Counted from the first letter of the stretch, positions 1 to 8,990 are shown. The stretch: DNA of 64,000 nucleotides from Heliomicrobium undosum (GCF_009877425.1 NZ_WXEY01000016.1:1-64000); one strand, 5' to 3'. Notes: generated by a model from the letters alone, not told the origin. Numbers and translations are program-made.

Positions 1-513
1 ATAAATGATGGTTTTGGAATAATTTTTGGAAATTTCAAGTACCATTCCCTTTTTTTCAAATATGTAATTGCTTTTTATAGACCATATAGCACCGATTCCA
101 TACATAACTATGCTTAGATGTAAAATCGGTAGGAACGTCGGGAAGTTTTTTACTTCATTTTCAAAAGATATATTTATGAAATTCGAGGCAACCAAAACAA
201 GTGTACTTTCCGTTATAATTGGTATTGAATAAGTAATGATTGTATAACGGATAGCAATGGGCCAATTAATTGATAGTATGTAACTTGAGGCTATGGCAAA
301 AAAAGAAAAGTTAATAAAAATTCGCAACGGGTAAGGAAAATGAAGTACGTATAGTGAGCATGATAACAATGCTTCTACCAAGGCTAATGATAGTATTTTT
401 AAAGCTAATTCCCTTTTGTATATACCAATTATTTGCGCTACTAGAAAATTAAGGGCGGCGCTTTGAGGAATCGATATAAGAATTAATGTAAAGGCGAATT
501 CAGTTAAATCCAT
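1..513 (-). CDS. Membrane protein, N-terminal part (runs off left edge)
   Basis: An open frame starts at the ATG complementary to 511-513 and continues past the window edge, giving at least 171 residues (begins MDLTEFAFTLILISIPQSA). A GGCGGGG ribosome site lies just upstream. The visible part is almost entirely hydrophobic, with about five membrane-spanning stretches separated by short basic loops. The layout resembles the membrane domain of AgrC/GHKL-type sensor kinases, but no kinase domain is visible, so that identity is only a guess. The DNA is much more AT-rich than its neighbours, which may mean recent transfer. Confidence 0.6.
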   Translation of the reverse strand, partial: MDLTEFAFTLILISIPQSAALNFLVAQIIGIYKRELALKILSLALVEALLSCSLYVLHFPYPLRIFINFSFFAIASSYILSINWPIAIRYTIITYSIPIITESTLVLVASNFINISFENEVKNFPTFLPILHLSIVMYGIGAIWSIKSNYIFEKKGMVLEISKNYSKTIIY

Positions 514-799
514 TCCATTACCCCGCCTTATCTTCCTAGCGCGAATTCCAAAAAGATGTCTTTTTGCCCTAAAAAAGTAACCCTACGAAAAATTTCATAA
601 ACAATTATACAACATTGTTTTTGTTGAAATTCGTCGAATTTTGTCCTTTTATCCATTCTCATTCTAATTATTTCTTCTTCCATTCATTGGAATATCAATT
701 CATCAATGGCAATGTCATGCTTTTATTTTTTACTTGATGTATTGACCAATGGTAAGTTAAACTGAAATAACATGATAACCCTCGAATGGAGGTCTGCCC

Positions 800-1549
800 A
801 TGACACGCATTACCGTCGAACTTGTCCCCCGCTCAGAAGAGGCGCTCATCTCCGAACTTGAGATGATTCAGCAAGAGTTCCCGCAGGTCATGGGGATCAA
901 CATACCTGATTTGCTGCGCTTTCCTCTGCGCAGTTGGGATGCCTGCACCTGTGCGAAGCGCTATTTTGAGACAGCCATCCCCCACATCCGGGCCATTGAC
1001 CTGAATCCGGATATGCCATTGCAGATGGCCGAACAATTGCAACAGGATGGGATTACAGAGGTCCTTATCGTGACGGGCGATCCGCCCCAGGATATGTCCC
1101 GCAAGGTGTATCCCACGACGAGCATTGACGTGATCCGCCGGTTCAAGCGGGAACTGCCCGGCATGAAAGTCTATGCCGCCATTGATCCCTACCGGTATAG
1201 CTTGCGGAAGGAATACGACTACATTAAACGTAAGATCGATGCCGGAGCGGACGGATTCTTTACGCAGCCATTCTTTGATCTGCGTTTTATGGAGATCTAT
1301 GGTGAAATGCTCGAAGGACAACAGGTTTTTTGGGGTATTTCTCCGGTGACGACGGAAAAGTCGGCTTGCTACTGGGAAACGAAAAACCATGTCGTTTTTC
1401 CCGCAGGTTTTGAACCGACTTTGGAATGGAACATTCGCTTCGCCCGAGAGGTGCTGGACTTTGTTGAGCAATCCAAGGCGAATATGTATTTCATGCCGAT
1501 TCGCACGGACCTGCGCGCCTATTTGCATGGGATTTTCTGCAATTCATAA
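800..1549 (+). CDS. metF: Methylenetetrahydrofolate reductase-like protein
   Basis: Flavin-dependent TIM-barrel protein of the MetF family, expected to reduce 5,10-methylene-THF to 5-methyl-THF in one-carbon metabolism. Visible family features are the VLIVTGDPPQ segment (about residues 88-98), the GADGFFTQPFFD segment (about 150-161) and the FWGISPVTTEKS strand. At 249 aa it is about 40 residues shorter than E. coli MetF and lacks most of the usual N-terminal catalytic Glu region, so it may be a divergent paralogue. GGAGG lies 8 nt before the ATG. The 286-nt AT-rich gap before it holds its promoter, which I could not place firmly. Confidence 0.8.
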   Translation: MTRITVELVPRSEEALISELEMIQQEFPQVMGINIPDLLRFPLRSWDACTCAKRYFETAIPHIRAIDLNPDMPLQMAEQLQQDGITEVLIVTGDPPQDMSRKVYPTTSIDVIRRFKRELPGMKVYAAIDPYRYSLRKEYDYIKRKIDAGADGFFTQPFFDLRFMEIYGEMLEGQQVFWGISPVTTEKSACYWETKNHVVFPAGFEPTLEWNIRFAREVLDFVEQSKANMYFMPIRTDLRAYLHGIFCNS

Positions 1550-1564
1550 ATACTAATCCCCCAC

Positions 1565-1614
1565 CGCCCCGGCCCAGGCATTGTCCCTGGCCCAGGGGCG
1601 CTCGGCGTTTTTTT
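1565..1614 (+). terminator. Rho-independent terminator after metF
   Basis: A GC-rich stem (arms CGCCCCGGCCCAGG and CTGGCCCAGGGGCG) is followed by a run of seven T. Confidence 0.8.
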
Positions 1615-1726
1615 AATATTCGAAATCTTAATCTTCCAACTATATAATACGAGAAGATGTACTAAAAGACACACCTGCCCCGTTAATTTTTTGAAAAAAC
1701 TTACAGCACTGAAAGGAGACCGCGCT

Positions 1727-2404
1727 GTGGACATCCCTTTTGAGAACCTTTCGGGTATTGTTAAAGCCATCAGTCGCATCCTGCCCTGGGATGTCTCCAT
1801 CGCCATTTCCGAACATGACCGGTTCGTCTACTACCAGCCCAGTTCCACCGTCGACCTGAAGATCAAGCCGGGCGATCTCATCAAGGAGGGCAGCGTGACC
1901 ATGCAGGCCCTTCATTCGGGCGGTCCCATCTCCATGTACATGGAAGAGGATCTCTACGGCGTTCCTTATTTCGCCATCAGCACCCCTCTACATGAACTGG
2001 GCCTGGAGAAGTCCTGCCTGACGGCGGTGATCCCGCCCTTTTTGGCCAATGAGATCGTCAAACTGCCGCGCCACAAGTTTCTCATCGGCAAGAGTGAAGA
2101 AAAGTGGATCCCCATCCCGCTCGAAGAGATCGCCTACATTGACTCGGAAAACGGGCGGACCCGCATCTTTACCGAAGATGACCAGTACATCAACAAGCAC
2201 ACCCTCTTTGAACTGGAGTGGCTGCTGCCGCGAAACCAGTACATCCGCTGCCACCGGGCCTATATCGTCAACGTGGACAAGATCGCTGAGATCCTGCCCG
2301 ATTTTCACTCCACCTTCCTCCTTTCCTTAAAGACAAAACGCAAGACCCAGATCCCCGTCAGCCAGCGCTACGCCAGCCACTTCCGTCGGCTCATGGGCTT
2401 TTGA
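1727..2404 (+). CDS. LytTR-family transcriptional regulator
   Basis: The C-terminal ~100 residues form a LytTR DNA-binding domain: PLEEIAYIDSENGRTRIFT, then the conserved YIRCHRAYIVNVDKI segment and SQRYASHFRRLMGF. The N-terminal ~110 residues look like a small PAS-like sensory domain (SIAISEHDRFVYYQPS) with no phosphoacceptor receiver domain, so it may sense a ligand directly. The GTG at 1727 is preferred because AAAGGAG lies 8 nt upstream; an in-frame TTG at 1691 has no ribosome site. It lies 150 nt before the CoA-transferase gene on the same strand, which it probably controls (inference). Confidence 0.8.
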   Translation: MDIPFENLSGIVKAISRILPWDVSIAISEHDRFVYYQPSSTVDLKIKPGDLIKEGSVTMQALHSGGPISMYMEEDLYGVPYFAISTPLHELGLEKSCLTAVIPPFLANEIVKLPRHKFLIGKSEEKWIPIPLEEIAYIDSENGRTRIFTEDDQYINKHTLFELEWLLPRNQYIRCHRAYIVNVDKIAEILPDFHSTFLLSLKTKRKTQIPVSQRYASHFRRLMGF

Positions 2405-2555
2405 GGCGATTTTTTGCGATTCCAAAGGTGTTTTTTCTCGCTTGTCCACTATTATTCTCGTTTGACCGAAAATGGCTGAAAAGCGCAAACTTTTTGTGAT
2501 ATTCTCCACTGTGGTTCTGTCTTTTTTTATAGTACATATATTAGGAGGATTTTGA

Positions 2556-3701
2556 ATGCTTTCCCAACGCTTGCGCAATGCCACCCTGAGAGAACGCATC
2601 GTAACTGCAGAAGAAGCAGCGTCCTGGATCGAGGACGGGATGACCCTCGGCTTCAGCGGGTTTACCGCAGCCGGCGACGTAAAAGTGATCCCCCTGGCTT
2701 TGGTCGAGCGTGTGAAGAACGAAGGAAAGCCGTTCAAAGTCAACGTCTATACCGGGGCTTCCATCAGCTCCCACATTGACGGCATCCTGGCCGAATCGGG
2801 CATCGTTCACCGCCGCCTGCCCTACCAGTCGGAAAAGCGCATGCGGACCGCTCTCAATAAGGGCGATGTCTGCTACATGGATCAGCACCTCTCCCATACG
2901 GCGGAACTGCTCCGTTCCGGCGCCATTCCGCCCGTCGACGTGGCCCTGATCGAAGCGGCCGCCATCACCGAAGAGGGACACATCATCCCGAGCACCTCTG
3001 TCGGCAACTCCCACATCTTCGTCGCCCAGGCCAAAGAGGTCATCATCGAGTTGAACGTCGCCCAGCCCCTGGCCCTGGAAGGGGTCCATGACATCTACGA
3101 TCCCGGCTACCAAGGGCACCGTCAGCCGATTCCCCTCACCCAGGTGGGCCAGCGCGTCGGCACGACGGCGATTCCTGTCGACCCGGCCAAGATCCGCGGC
3201 AAGCTGGTGCTCCGCCCGCAGGAGATGTCCAACAACCCCGGCCTGATCCGCCGCCTTGGCCTGATCGCCATCAACACGGCCCTGGAAGTGGACATCTACG
3301 GCCATGTCAACTCGACCCACGTCATGGGCACCCAGATGATGAACGGCATCGGCGGCTCCGGCGACTTCGCCCGCAACGCCCGCCTCACCTTCTTCTGCAC
3401 CAAGTCCTACGCCAAAAACGGCAAGATCTCCAGCATCGTTCCCATGTGCTCCCATGTGGACCACACGGAACACGACGTGGACATCATCGTCACCGAACAG
3501 GGCCTGGCCGACCTGCGCGGCCTCTCCCCCCGGGAGCGGGCCAAGCGGATTATCGAGAACTGCGCCCATCCCTCCTACCGTCCCCTGCTGCGGGCTTACT
3601 ACGAGGAAGCCGTGGCCCGCGGCGGTCACACGCCCCATGTCATTGAAAAGGCCCTCTCCTTCCATGCCCGGTACGTGCAGACGGGGTCGATGCTGGAGTA
3701 G
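2556..3701 (+). CDS. Acetyl-CoA hydrolase/CoA-transferase family, internally deleted
   Basis: This belongs to the succinyl-CoA:acetate CoA-transferase/acetyl-CoA hydrolase family. Residues 1-213 match the N-terminal lobe (DVALIEAAAITEEGHIIPS) and residues 216-381 the C-terminal lobe (LRPQEMSNNPGLIRRLG, STHVMGTQMMNGIGGSGDF, VTEQGLADLRGLSPRERA). Family members are about 500 aa; this one has 381. The segment normally lying between DPAK and KLVLRPQ is missing in frame, and that segment carries the TEVxQD motif with the catalytic glutamate. The protein is therefore probably inactive as a CoA-transferase unless the deletion is an assembly error. AGGAGG precedes the ATG. Confidence 0.85.
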   Translation: MLSQRLRNATLRERIVTAEEAASWIEDGMTLGFSGFTAAGDVKVIPLALVERVKNEGKPFKVNVYTGASISSHIDGILAESGIVHRRLPYQSEKRMRTALNKGDVCYMDQHLSHTAELLRSGAIPPVDVALIEAAAITEEGHIIPSTSVGNSHIFVAQAKEVIIELNVAQPLALEGVHDIYDPGYQGHRQPIPLTQVGQRVGTTAIPVDPAKIRGKLVLRPQEMSNNPGLIRRLGLIAINTALEVDIYGHVNSTHVMGTQMMNGIGGSGDFARNARLTFFCTKSYAKNGKISSIVPMCSHVDHTEHDVDIIVTEQGLADLRGLSPRERAKRIIENCAHPSYRPLLRAYYEEAVARGGHTPHVIEKALSFHARYVQTGSMLE

Positions 3702-3746
3702 GGCTGTCTGAAGAAGATTTTTCGTAAAAAAAGATACCCGAATGGG

Positions 3747-3782
3747 AAAGGGAGTTGGACGCTCGATCCAACTCCCTTTTTT
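3747..3782 (+). terminator. Rho-independent terminator
   Basis: Perfect 13-bp stem (AAAGGGAGTTGGA pairs with TCCAACTCCCTTT) with a 7-nt loop, followed by T-rich sequence, 45 nt after the CoA-transferase stop. Confidence 0.85.
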
Positions 3783-3939
3783 CTTCACCCCAACCCCATG
3801 TTTATGCGGTTTTGCGGGCTATTTTCTTCAAGAACCGGGCGCAGTCATTGTTCACAGAGCCGCGCTTTGCGTCCCGTCATTCAACCAGCGATGCACCCAA
3901 ACGATAATGACTGACGTTTCTATTTTTTTCCTTATACAA

Positions 3940-4377
3940 TTAGAGAGGTGAATCGCCCTGATTGATGAAGTAGAGCCCCACCAGACACAGGACGATCCCG
4001 AGCACTTTTTTGGCTGACAGCGCCTCGCTGAACACCAGCACCCCGATGGGGATGATCAACAGCGCCACAGCCGTATTGGAGATGACCGGCGCAACGCTGA
4101 TGTTGCCGCCAGCCCGGTAGGCGAGCATAAAGCCCATCTCCAATCCGACGATGGAGATGCCAAGGGCGATGCTGGTCCAGTTCACCTTTTTGAGTGATTC
4201 GAGGAGCCCCCCCTCCTGGCTGAAAAACGGCAGGAGCAGCAGGCAGGCGACCATCGCGGTCAGATAGGTCGTCGCCAGCGCCACGACGGGGTTGCTGTTC
4301 TGGGGCGTGATTTTCAAGAAAAAATGGTAGGCGATGTTGGCGATGATGGTGAGTCCGATGGCGAGATAAAACAACAA
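3940..4377 (-). CDS. Single-domain DMT-type (EamA-like) membrane protein
   Basis: A 145-aa protein with four or five membrane helices and the EamA-like C-terminal pattern GVLVFSEALSAKKVLGIVLCLVGLYFI. Full EamA transporters carry two such repeats; this one has one, as in small DMT proteins that act as dimers. Substrate unknown. The TTG start is chosen because AGAAGGGAAG lies upstream and the first helix begins immediately. It stands alone and converges on the CoA-transferase gene. Confidence 0.7.
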   Translation of the reverse strand: MLFYLAIGLTIIANIAYHFFLKITPQNSNPVVALATTYLTAMVACLLLLPFFSQEGGLLESLKKVNWTSIALGISIVGLEMGFMLAYRAGGNISVAPVISNTAVALLIIPIGVLVFSEALSAKKVLGIVLCLVGLYFINQGDSPL

Positions 4378-4451
4378 ACGCGACGACTTCCCTTCTGATC
4401 ATTCTCAGCCATCATTGTACCAGATGCGCGGCTGTTGATACACTTGCCTGG

Positions 4452-4568
4452 TTATTCACATTTTCCACAGACCCCACGGCATTCACATTGTTCACATTAC
4501 CCACGTTCCACACATTATCCACATTACCCACAAGACCTTTGTTATCCACGCTACCCACATTGTTCACA
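4452..4568 (+). repeat. 9-bp tandem array of DnaA-box-like motifs
   Basis: Thirteen consecutive 9-mers starting at 4452 follow the DnaA-box pattern TTATNCACA to varying degrees. Perfect or near-perfect units: TTATTCACA at 4452, TTTTCCACA at 4461, TTGTTCACA at 4488, TTACCCACG at 4497, TTATCCACA at 4515, TTACCCACA at 4524, TTATCCACG at 4542, CTACCCACA at 4551, TTGTTCACA at 4560. Units at 4470, 4506 and 4533 are degenerate. All units are in one orientation with an exact 9-bp pitch. Read on the minus strand the array encodes a V-x-N three-residue repeat without stops, but no ribosome site supports translation. Confidence 0.8.
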
Positions 4569-4633
4569 CTGGTATACCGGCGCTCTCCCGGCAAAATCGA
4601 GTTGGGTCACGACTCGTTCCAATAGGCAATATG

Positions 4634-4680
4634 AAAAAGCCGGGGAGTCCACGCCCTCCGGCACACTCCCCGGCCTTTCC
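4634..4680 (-). terminator. Terminator of the tct operon
   Basis: Inverted repeat GCCGGGGAGT / ACTCCCCGGC. On the minus strand it is followed by TTTTTC and lies just after the tctC stop codon. Confidence 0.8.
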
Positions 4681-4693
4681 TTTCCCTAGGATC

Positions 4694-5695
4694 TTATTTG
4701 CTCCGGTTCAGCCCGTATTCCTCGATCAGCCCTTTGGCCTCCTCATAGTACTGGTCGCAATATGCGGTAAATTCTTCACCGGACATATACTCAGCCGGTT
4801 GGCCGATCCTTTCCATATCTTTTAAGTACTCGGGATCCTTGCATATGTTTCGGAAACCTTCGCGGAGCGTTCTGACGATGGCCGGATCGGTTCCGGCCGG
4901 CACGGAAAAGCCCCGCCGTATGTCGGACACAAAGTGGAAGCCCAGTTCTTTGAACGTGGGGACTTCTTTGACCATGTCGTGCCGCTTTTCTGCGGCGATG
5001 CCCAGCGGCCGCAACTTATCGAGGCTGCGCATCATGTCATTGAGGTTGCCGATGATGGCGTCCACATGCCCGCCCAGGAGGGCCACGTTCTGGTCAGCCG
5101 ACCCCTGGAAGGGCACCGGCGTGACGGTGATGCCGAGGACATCCTGCATTTTCAGCAAGGCCATGTGGTGACCGGTAAAGGTGCCCACGATGCCGACGGT
5201 CATTTTCCCCTCCCGCTTCTTGGCCTCGGCGATGAATCCCTTGACATCCTCGATGCGGCTTTCCTTATTGACGATGAGCATCTGAGGATCATTGACGACC
5301 TGAGCGATGTGGATAAAATCATCCTTCTTGAAGGTGGCCTGCGGGCTGAGGGACTGAAGGATGAAGTGGGGCGCATTGATCCCTCCGATCGTATAACCGT
5401 CGGGACGGGCCCGGGCGATCTCGGTAAACCCAACCTGGCCGCCGGCGCCTACCTTATACTCAAAGGCGAGGGGCTGGTTAAACTGTTTCTTCCAGTACTT
5501 TTCGACGATCCGCGCCTGCACGTCGCTGGAGCCGCCAGCGGTAAACGCGATGATTAAGGACACTGGTTTGTTGGGATAGGCGCCGGAAGCGCCGCTGCCT
5601 GCCCCGGCAGTCCCTTTGGCGCAGCCGCCCAGCGTCAGAACAAAGGCCAGCAATACGGTTATGCCCACTATCTTTTGCAGCCTGGAAAAAGCCAT
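4694..5695 (-). CDS. tctC: TTT-family solute-binding lipoprotein TctC (copy 1)
   Basis: Extracytoplasmic binding component (Bug/TctC family) of a tripartite tricarboxylate transporter. A signal peptide ends in the lipobox LGGC (Cys25), so it is a membrane-anchored lipoprotein. The family signature appears as PNKPVSLIIAFTAGGSSDVQAR, then YKVGAGGQVGFTEIARARPDGYTIG. The ligand is unknown; members bind carboxylates. The ATG at 5695 has GGAGGGAG upstream and is preferred over a TTG at 5710. It is the last gene of a four-gene operon and closely related to the first gene (7992-8990). Confidence 0.9.
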   Translation of the reverse strand: MAFSRLQKIVGITVLLAFVLTLGGCAKGTAGAGSGASGAYPNKPVSLIIAFTAGGSSDVQARIVEKYWKKQFNQPLAFEYKVGAGGQVGFTEIARARPDGYTIGGINAPHFILQSLSPQATFKKDDFIHIAQVVNDPQMLIVNKESRIEDVKGFIAEAKKREGKMTVGIVGTFTGHHMALLKMQDVLGITVTPVPFQGSADQNVALLGGHVDAIIGNLNDMMRSLDKLRPLGIAAEKRHDMVKEVPTFKELGFHFVSDIRRGFSVPAGTDPAIVRTLREGFRNICKDPEYLKDMERIGQPAEYMSGEEFTAYCDQYYEEAKGLIEEYGLNRSK

Positions 5696-5738
5696 TGGCT
5701 CTCCCTCCAATCTAACGATTATTTACCCCTTCAACCCA

Positions 5739-7250
5739 TCAACTCTCCTCACTGACCACGGGAGGACCGCCGCCGCCGGTTTTTTTGTAGCGTCCATAGA
5801 GGGAGAGCGCGGTAAGGGAAAAAGCCAGCACCAGCAAGGCCAGGCTGATGGGCCGCTGAAAGAGGATGCTCAGGCTTCCTTCCCCCATGCTGAGCGTCTG
5901 TTTCAGCGACGTTTCCAACATGCCGGCGAGAACAGTCGTCAAGATGAGGGGCGCGGCAGGCATTTCGATCTTGCGCATCCACCAACCGAGCAGACCGAAG
6001 AACAGGGCGATCCAGACATCCATGAGTTTATTGCGCACGCTGTACGCGCCGATGAATGAACTAACCAGCACGACCGGGGCCAACAGCGGGTAGGGAACCC
6101 GGACCAGCCGTGCCCAGAGACCGACCAGAGGCAGATTAAGCACCACAAGGATGACGTTGCCGATATACATGGAGGCGATGATCGCCCAGACGAGGTCAGC
6201 GTTCTTTTCAAACAGCGTCGGCCCCGGCTGCAACCCGTACATCATAAACCCGCCGAGCAGCACCGCCAAGGCAGGCCCGGAGGGGATGCCGAAGGAAAAG
6301 AGCGGGACAAAACCGCCGCTGGTGGTGGCGTTGTTGGCGCCTTCCGGGGCAGCCACGCCCACCAGGCTGCCCTGACCGAATTCCTCGGCGTCTTTGGCCA
6401 GGCGCTTTTCGGCGTCATAGGCGACAAAGGCGGTCACAGCGGGACTGCAGCCCGGCAGGAGCCCGAGAAAAAAGCCGATGCCGGTGGACCGGAGCATGGC
6501 TGGCAAGGTCTGCCGGATATCGTCCCAGGTTGGCATGAGACCGGTCAGTTTGGCCGTATAGACCTGGACAGCCGGGTTTTCCACGTTGGAGAGGATTTCG
6601 GCGACGGCAAAAAGGCCGATGACAACACTGATGAAGTCAATGCCGGACATGAGATCCACCTGGCCAAAGGTGAATCGCGACACGCCGGTGATGGGATCCA
6701 TGCCGACCATGGCTACCAGAAAGCCGAGGAGCGCCGAAATCAGCCCCTTGATGATCGAGCGCCCCGTCAGGTTGACGACGACGCTCAAGGCCAAGCACAT
6801 GAGCGCCACATATTCGGGCGGACCGAAGCGGAGCGCCCAGCCGGCAAGAGCGGGGGCAAAAAAGGTGAGTCCGATCAAACTCAGCGTTCCGGCGACGAAA
6901 GAAGAGATGGCGGCAATGGCCAATGCCGGTCCCGCCCGCCCCTTTCGCGCCAGCGCATAGCCGTCCATCGCCGTGGGCACCGAAGCGACCTCGCCGGGGA
7001 TGTTGACGAGGATGGCTGTGGTGGATCCACCGTACATAGCCCCGTAATAAATCCCGCAGAGCATGATGATGGCGGGCGCCGGGTCGAGGATAAGCGTCAA
7101 GGGTAAAAGCATGGCGATGCCCGATGTGGGGCCGAGGCCCGGCAACACACCGACGAGCGTCCCTAGCAGGCAGCCGAGAAAGGCAAAAAACAAATTGCCG
7201 GGTGTCAGGGCGTCGGCAAAGCCGTGGAGCAACGGCGTCATATATTCCAC
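5739..7250 (-). CDS. tctA: TTT-family large permease TctA
   Basis: The large membrane subunit (about twelve helices, 503 aa) of the tripartite tricarboxylate transporter. Recognisable segments are GTLVGVLPGLGPTSGIAMLLP near the N-terminus, YGAMYGGSTTAILVNIPGE, and GFFLGLLPGCSPAVTAFVAYD in the second half, which mirrors the first loop as expected for the internal duplication. The GTG at 7250 is chosen because GGAGG lies 8 nt upstream; an ATG nine bases further in is possible. It is flanked by tctB and tctC on the same strand with 32- and 43-nt gaps, supporting a single transcript. Confidence 0.92.
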   Translation of the reverse strand: MEYMTPLLHGFADALTPGNLFFAFLGCLLGTLVGVLPGLGPTSGIAMLLPLTLILDPAPAIIMLCGIYYGAMYGGSTTAILVNIPGEVASVPTAMDGYALARKGRAGPALAIAAISSFVAGTLSLIGLTFFAPALAGWALRFGPPEYVALMCLALSVVVNLTGRSIIKGLISALLGFLVAMVGMDPITGVSRFTFGQVDLMSGIDFISVVIGLFAVAEILSNVENPAVQVYTAKLTGLMPTWDDIRQTLPAMLRSTGIGFFLGLLPGCSPAVTAFVAYDAEKRLAKDAEEFGQGSLVGVAAPEGANNATTSGGFVPLFSFGIPSGPALAVLLGGFMMYGLQPGPTLFEKNADLVWAIIASMYIGNVILVVLNLPLVGLWARLVRVPYPLLAPVVLVSSFIGAYSVRNKLMDVWIALFFGLLGWWMRKIEMPAAPLILTTVLAGMLETSLKQTLSMGEGSLSILFQRPISLALLVLAFSLTALSLYGRYKKTGGGGPPVVSEES

Positions 7251-7282
7251 CGGCTTCGCCTCCTCACATGAGATCGAAGAGA

Positions 7283-7873
7283 TTAAAAACCGCTCCAACC
7301 GCCCGGCAACGGCATGGTGAGCAGCTCTCGAAAAACGAGGATAGCGATTGCGCCAACGAGCACTCCATAGAGCAGACACCGCCATAGGGCGTACCGGCCG
7401 AGGCGGCGGGCGAGAATCGCCACCAAGCCGACGGTTGCGCTGCCGAATCCCAGGAGGTCAATCGCCAGCACATATATGGCCAAGGTCAGAAACAGTTCCG
7501 TTACGGCCAACGCTTCCCCTTTTGCCAGAAGCGGCTCTTGCCGGTCAGGCGCCTTCTGACTCTTCGCCTGAAGAATCTTTGCCTGAAGGTTTTGCTCCTG
7601 ATCATCCTGCGCCAAGGGGTCCTCTAACTGCGCCTGTGGGCCGTTCCCTGCTTGCCCATCCTGTTGCTGCGTCTTACGAACGAAGCCACTTCGAAGCGAT
7701 CGCGCAATCAGCAGAACCGATAAGCAGGCCAGCGCCGTTCCGATCCACAAAGGCAATACCCCCGGCCCCATGCCGGATCCAACCACCCCCTGCGGCATTG
7801 CCAAAGCGGAGACGACGGCAGCCAGGGCTAACAGGAAAATTGCGAGGGCCGATGTCAGTTCGGCCTGCCACAT
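7283..7873 (-). CDS. tctB: TTT-family small permease TctB
   Basis: Small subunit (196 aa) with four predicted helices: two N-terminal (SALAIFLLALAAVVSALAMP; PLWIGTALACLSVLLIARSL) and two C-terminal. The cytoplasmic loop between them is unusually long, about 50 residues, rich in Gln/Asp/Ala and with repeated LQAK. That loop is weakly conserved in the family but rarely so long. The ATG at 7873 with GGCGGG upstream is preferred to a GTG nine bases earlier. It lies between tctC copy 2 and tctA. Confidence 0.85.
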   Translation of the reverse strand: MWQAELTSALAIFLLALAAVVSALAMPQGVVGSGMGPGVLPLWIGTALACLSVLLIARSLRSGFVRKTQQQDGQAGNGPQAQLEDPLAQDDQEQNLQAKILQAKSQKAPDRQEPLLAKGEALAVTELFLTLAIYVLAIDLLGFGSATVGLVAILARRLGRYALWRCLLYGVLVGAIAILVFRELLTMPLPGGWSGF

Positions 7874-7991
7874 ATGTATCACCCGCCAAATCCCATTCCC
7901 TACAATGTCCCACAGCCTCTATTTCCGCTGCCCCCAAGTCCCCGCTACCTGCCAACCAGCTACGTCTCGCCCACGCGCCTCAGACCGGCTC

Positions 7992-8990
7992 CTAGGTTTT
8001 CTTGTTCAAACCGTATTTTTCAATCAATCCTTTGGCTTCGACGAAGTAGCGGTCGCAATAGGCCGTAAAGTCCTCGCCGGAGAGGTACTCAGACGGCTGT
8101 CCGATCTTCTCCATCTCTTCCTGGTAACCGGCGTCCTGGCAGATTTTCCGGAATCCCTCGCGCAGCCGCGCCACTGTCTCGGCATCGGTTCCGGCCGGCA
8201 CGGAAAATCCGCGCCGGATATCGGAGGTGAAGTCGTAGCCCAGTTCCTTGAAGGTCGGAACGTTGCGGATCACGGAATGGCGCTTTTCCGATGCGATGGC
8301 GAGCATGCGGATCTTATCCATCCCGCGCATGACGTCATTCAGGTTGCCGATGATCGCGTCCACCTTCCCCTCCAAAAGCGCCTTCGTCTGATCGGCAGCG
8401 CCTTCAAAAGGGACAGCCGTGAAAGATAACCCCATGATATCTTGCATCTTAAGCATCGCCAGGTGATGACCGGAAAGCGCGCCAACGACGCCGATCGACA
8501 TCTGACCCTTTTTTTGCTTTGCTTCGGCGATAAACTCATTGAGACTGCCGATGGAACTGGACTTATTGACAATGAGCAACTGGGGGTCGTTGACGACTTG
8601 CGCGATGTGGATGAAATCATCCTTTTTGAAGGTCGCCTTGGCGCCCAGCGACTGCAAGAGAATGTGGGGCACGTTGACGCCGCCGATGGTGTAACCGTCT
8701 GGCGACGCTTTGGCGATGGCGGTGAAGCCGACTTGGCCGCCGGATCCCGTCTTATATTCGATGGCCACCGGTTGGTTAAAGTACTTTCTCCAGTACTTTT
8801 CCACGATTTTGGCTTGCACGTCGCTGGATCCGCCGGCCGGGAAGGCGATGATCATGGTGACCGGCTGATCGGGGTACCCGCCGGACGTCTTTTTTGCGCC
8901 GAACTGCTCGCAACCCGTGAGCACAATCGCAAGCAACAACAGGGCTACAGGCATAAACCGCGGCAACATCCTCAGCACCGTCTTTCTCAC
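7992..8990 (-). CDS. tctC: TTT-family solute-binding lipoprotein TctC (copy 2)
   Basis: Paralogue of the tctC at 4694-5695 and first gene of the operon. It has a signal peptide with lipobox LTGC (Cys27), then YPDQPVTMIIAFPAGGSSDV and YKTGSGGQVGFTAIAKASPDG. The two paralogues share most of their sequence, including FKKDDFIHIAQVVNDPQ. Two binding proteins serving one permease suggests two ligands or two affinities (inference). The GTG at 8990 is chosen for GGGAGG seven bases upstream; the GTG at 9005 overlaps that site. Confidence 0.9.
   Translation of the reverse strand: MRKTVLRMLPRFMPVALLLLAIVLTGCEQFGAKKTSGGYPDQPVTMIIAFPAGGSSDVQAKIVEKYWRKYFNQPVAIEYKTGSGGQVGFTAIAKASPDGYTIGGVNVPHILLQSLGAKATFKKDDFIHIAQVVNDPQLLIVNKSSSIGSLNEFIAEAKQKKGQMSIGVVGALSGHHLAMLKMQDIMGLSFTAVPFEGAADQTKALLEGKVDAIIGNLNDVMRGMDKIRMLAIASEKRHSVIRNVPTFKELGYDFTSDIRRGFSVPAGTDAETVARLREGFRKICQDAGYQEEMEKIGQPSEYLSGEDFTAYCDRYFVEAKGLIEKYGLNKKT

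Noticed and set aside
833-1528. Long minus-strand open frame opposite metF
   Set aside because: Antisense shadow of a recognisable gene; no ribosome site and no family resemblance.
2541-3788. 415-codon minus-strand frame opposite the CoA-transferase
   Set aside because: Gly/Asp/Val-rich composition typical of the antisense of GC-rich coding DNA; the plus strand encodes a clear enzyme.
4412-4594. Small protein of V-x-N triplets on the minus strand
   Set aside because: Explained by the 9-bp DNA repeat; no ribosome site.
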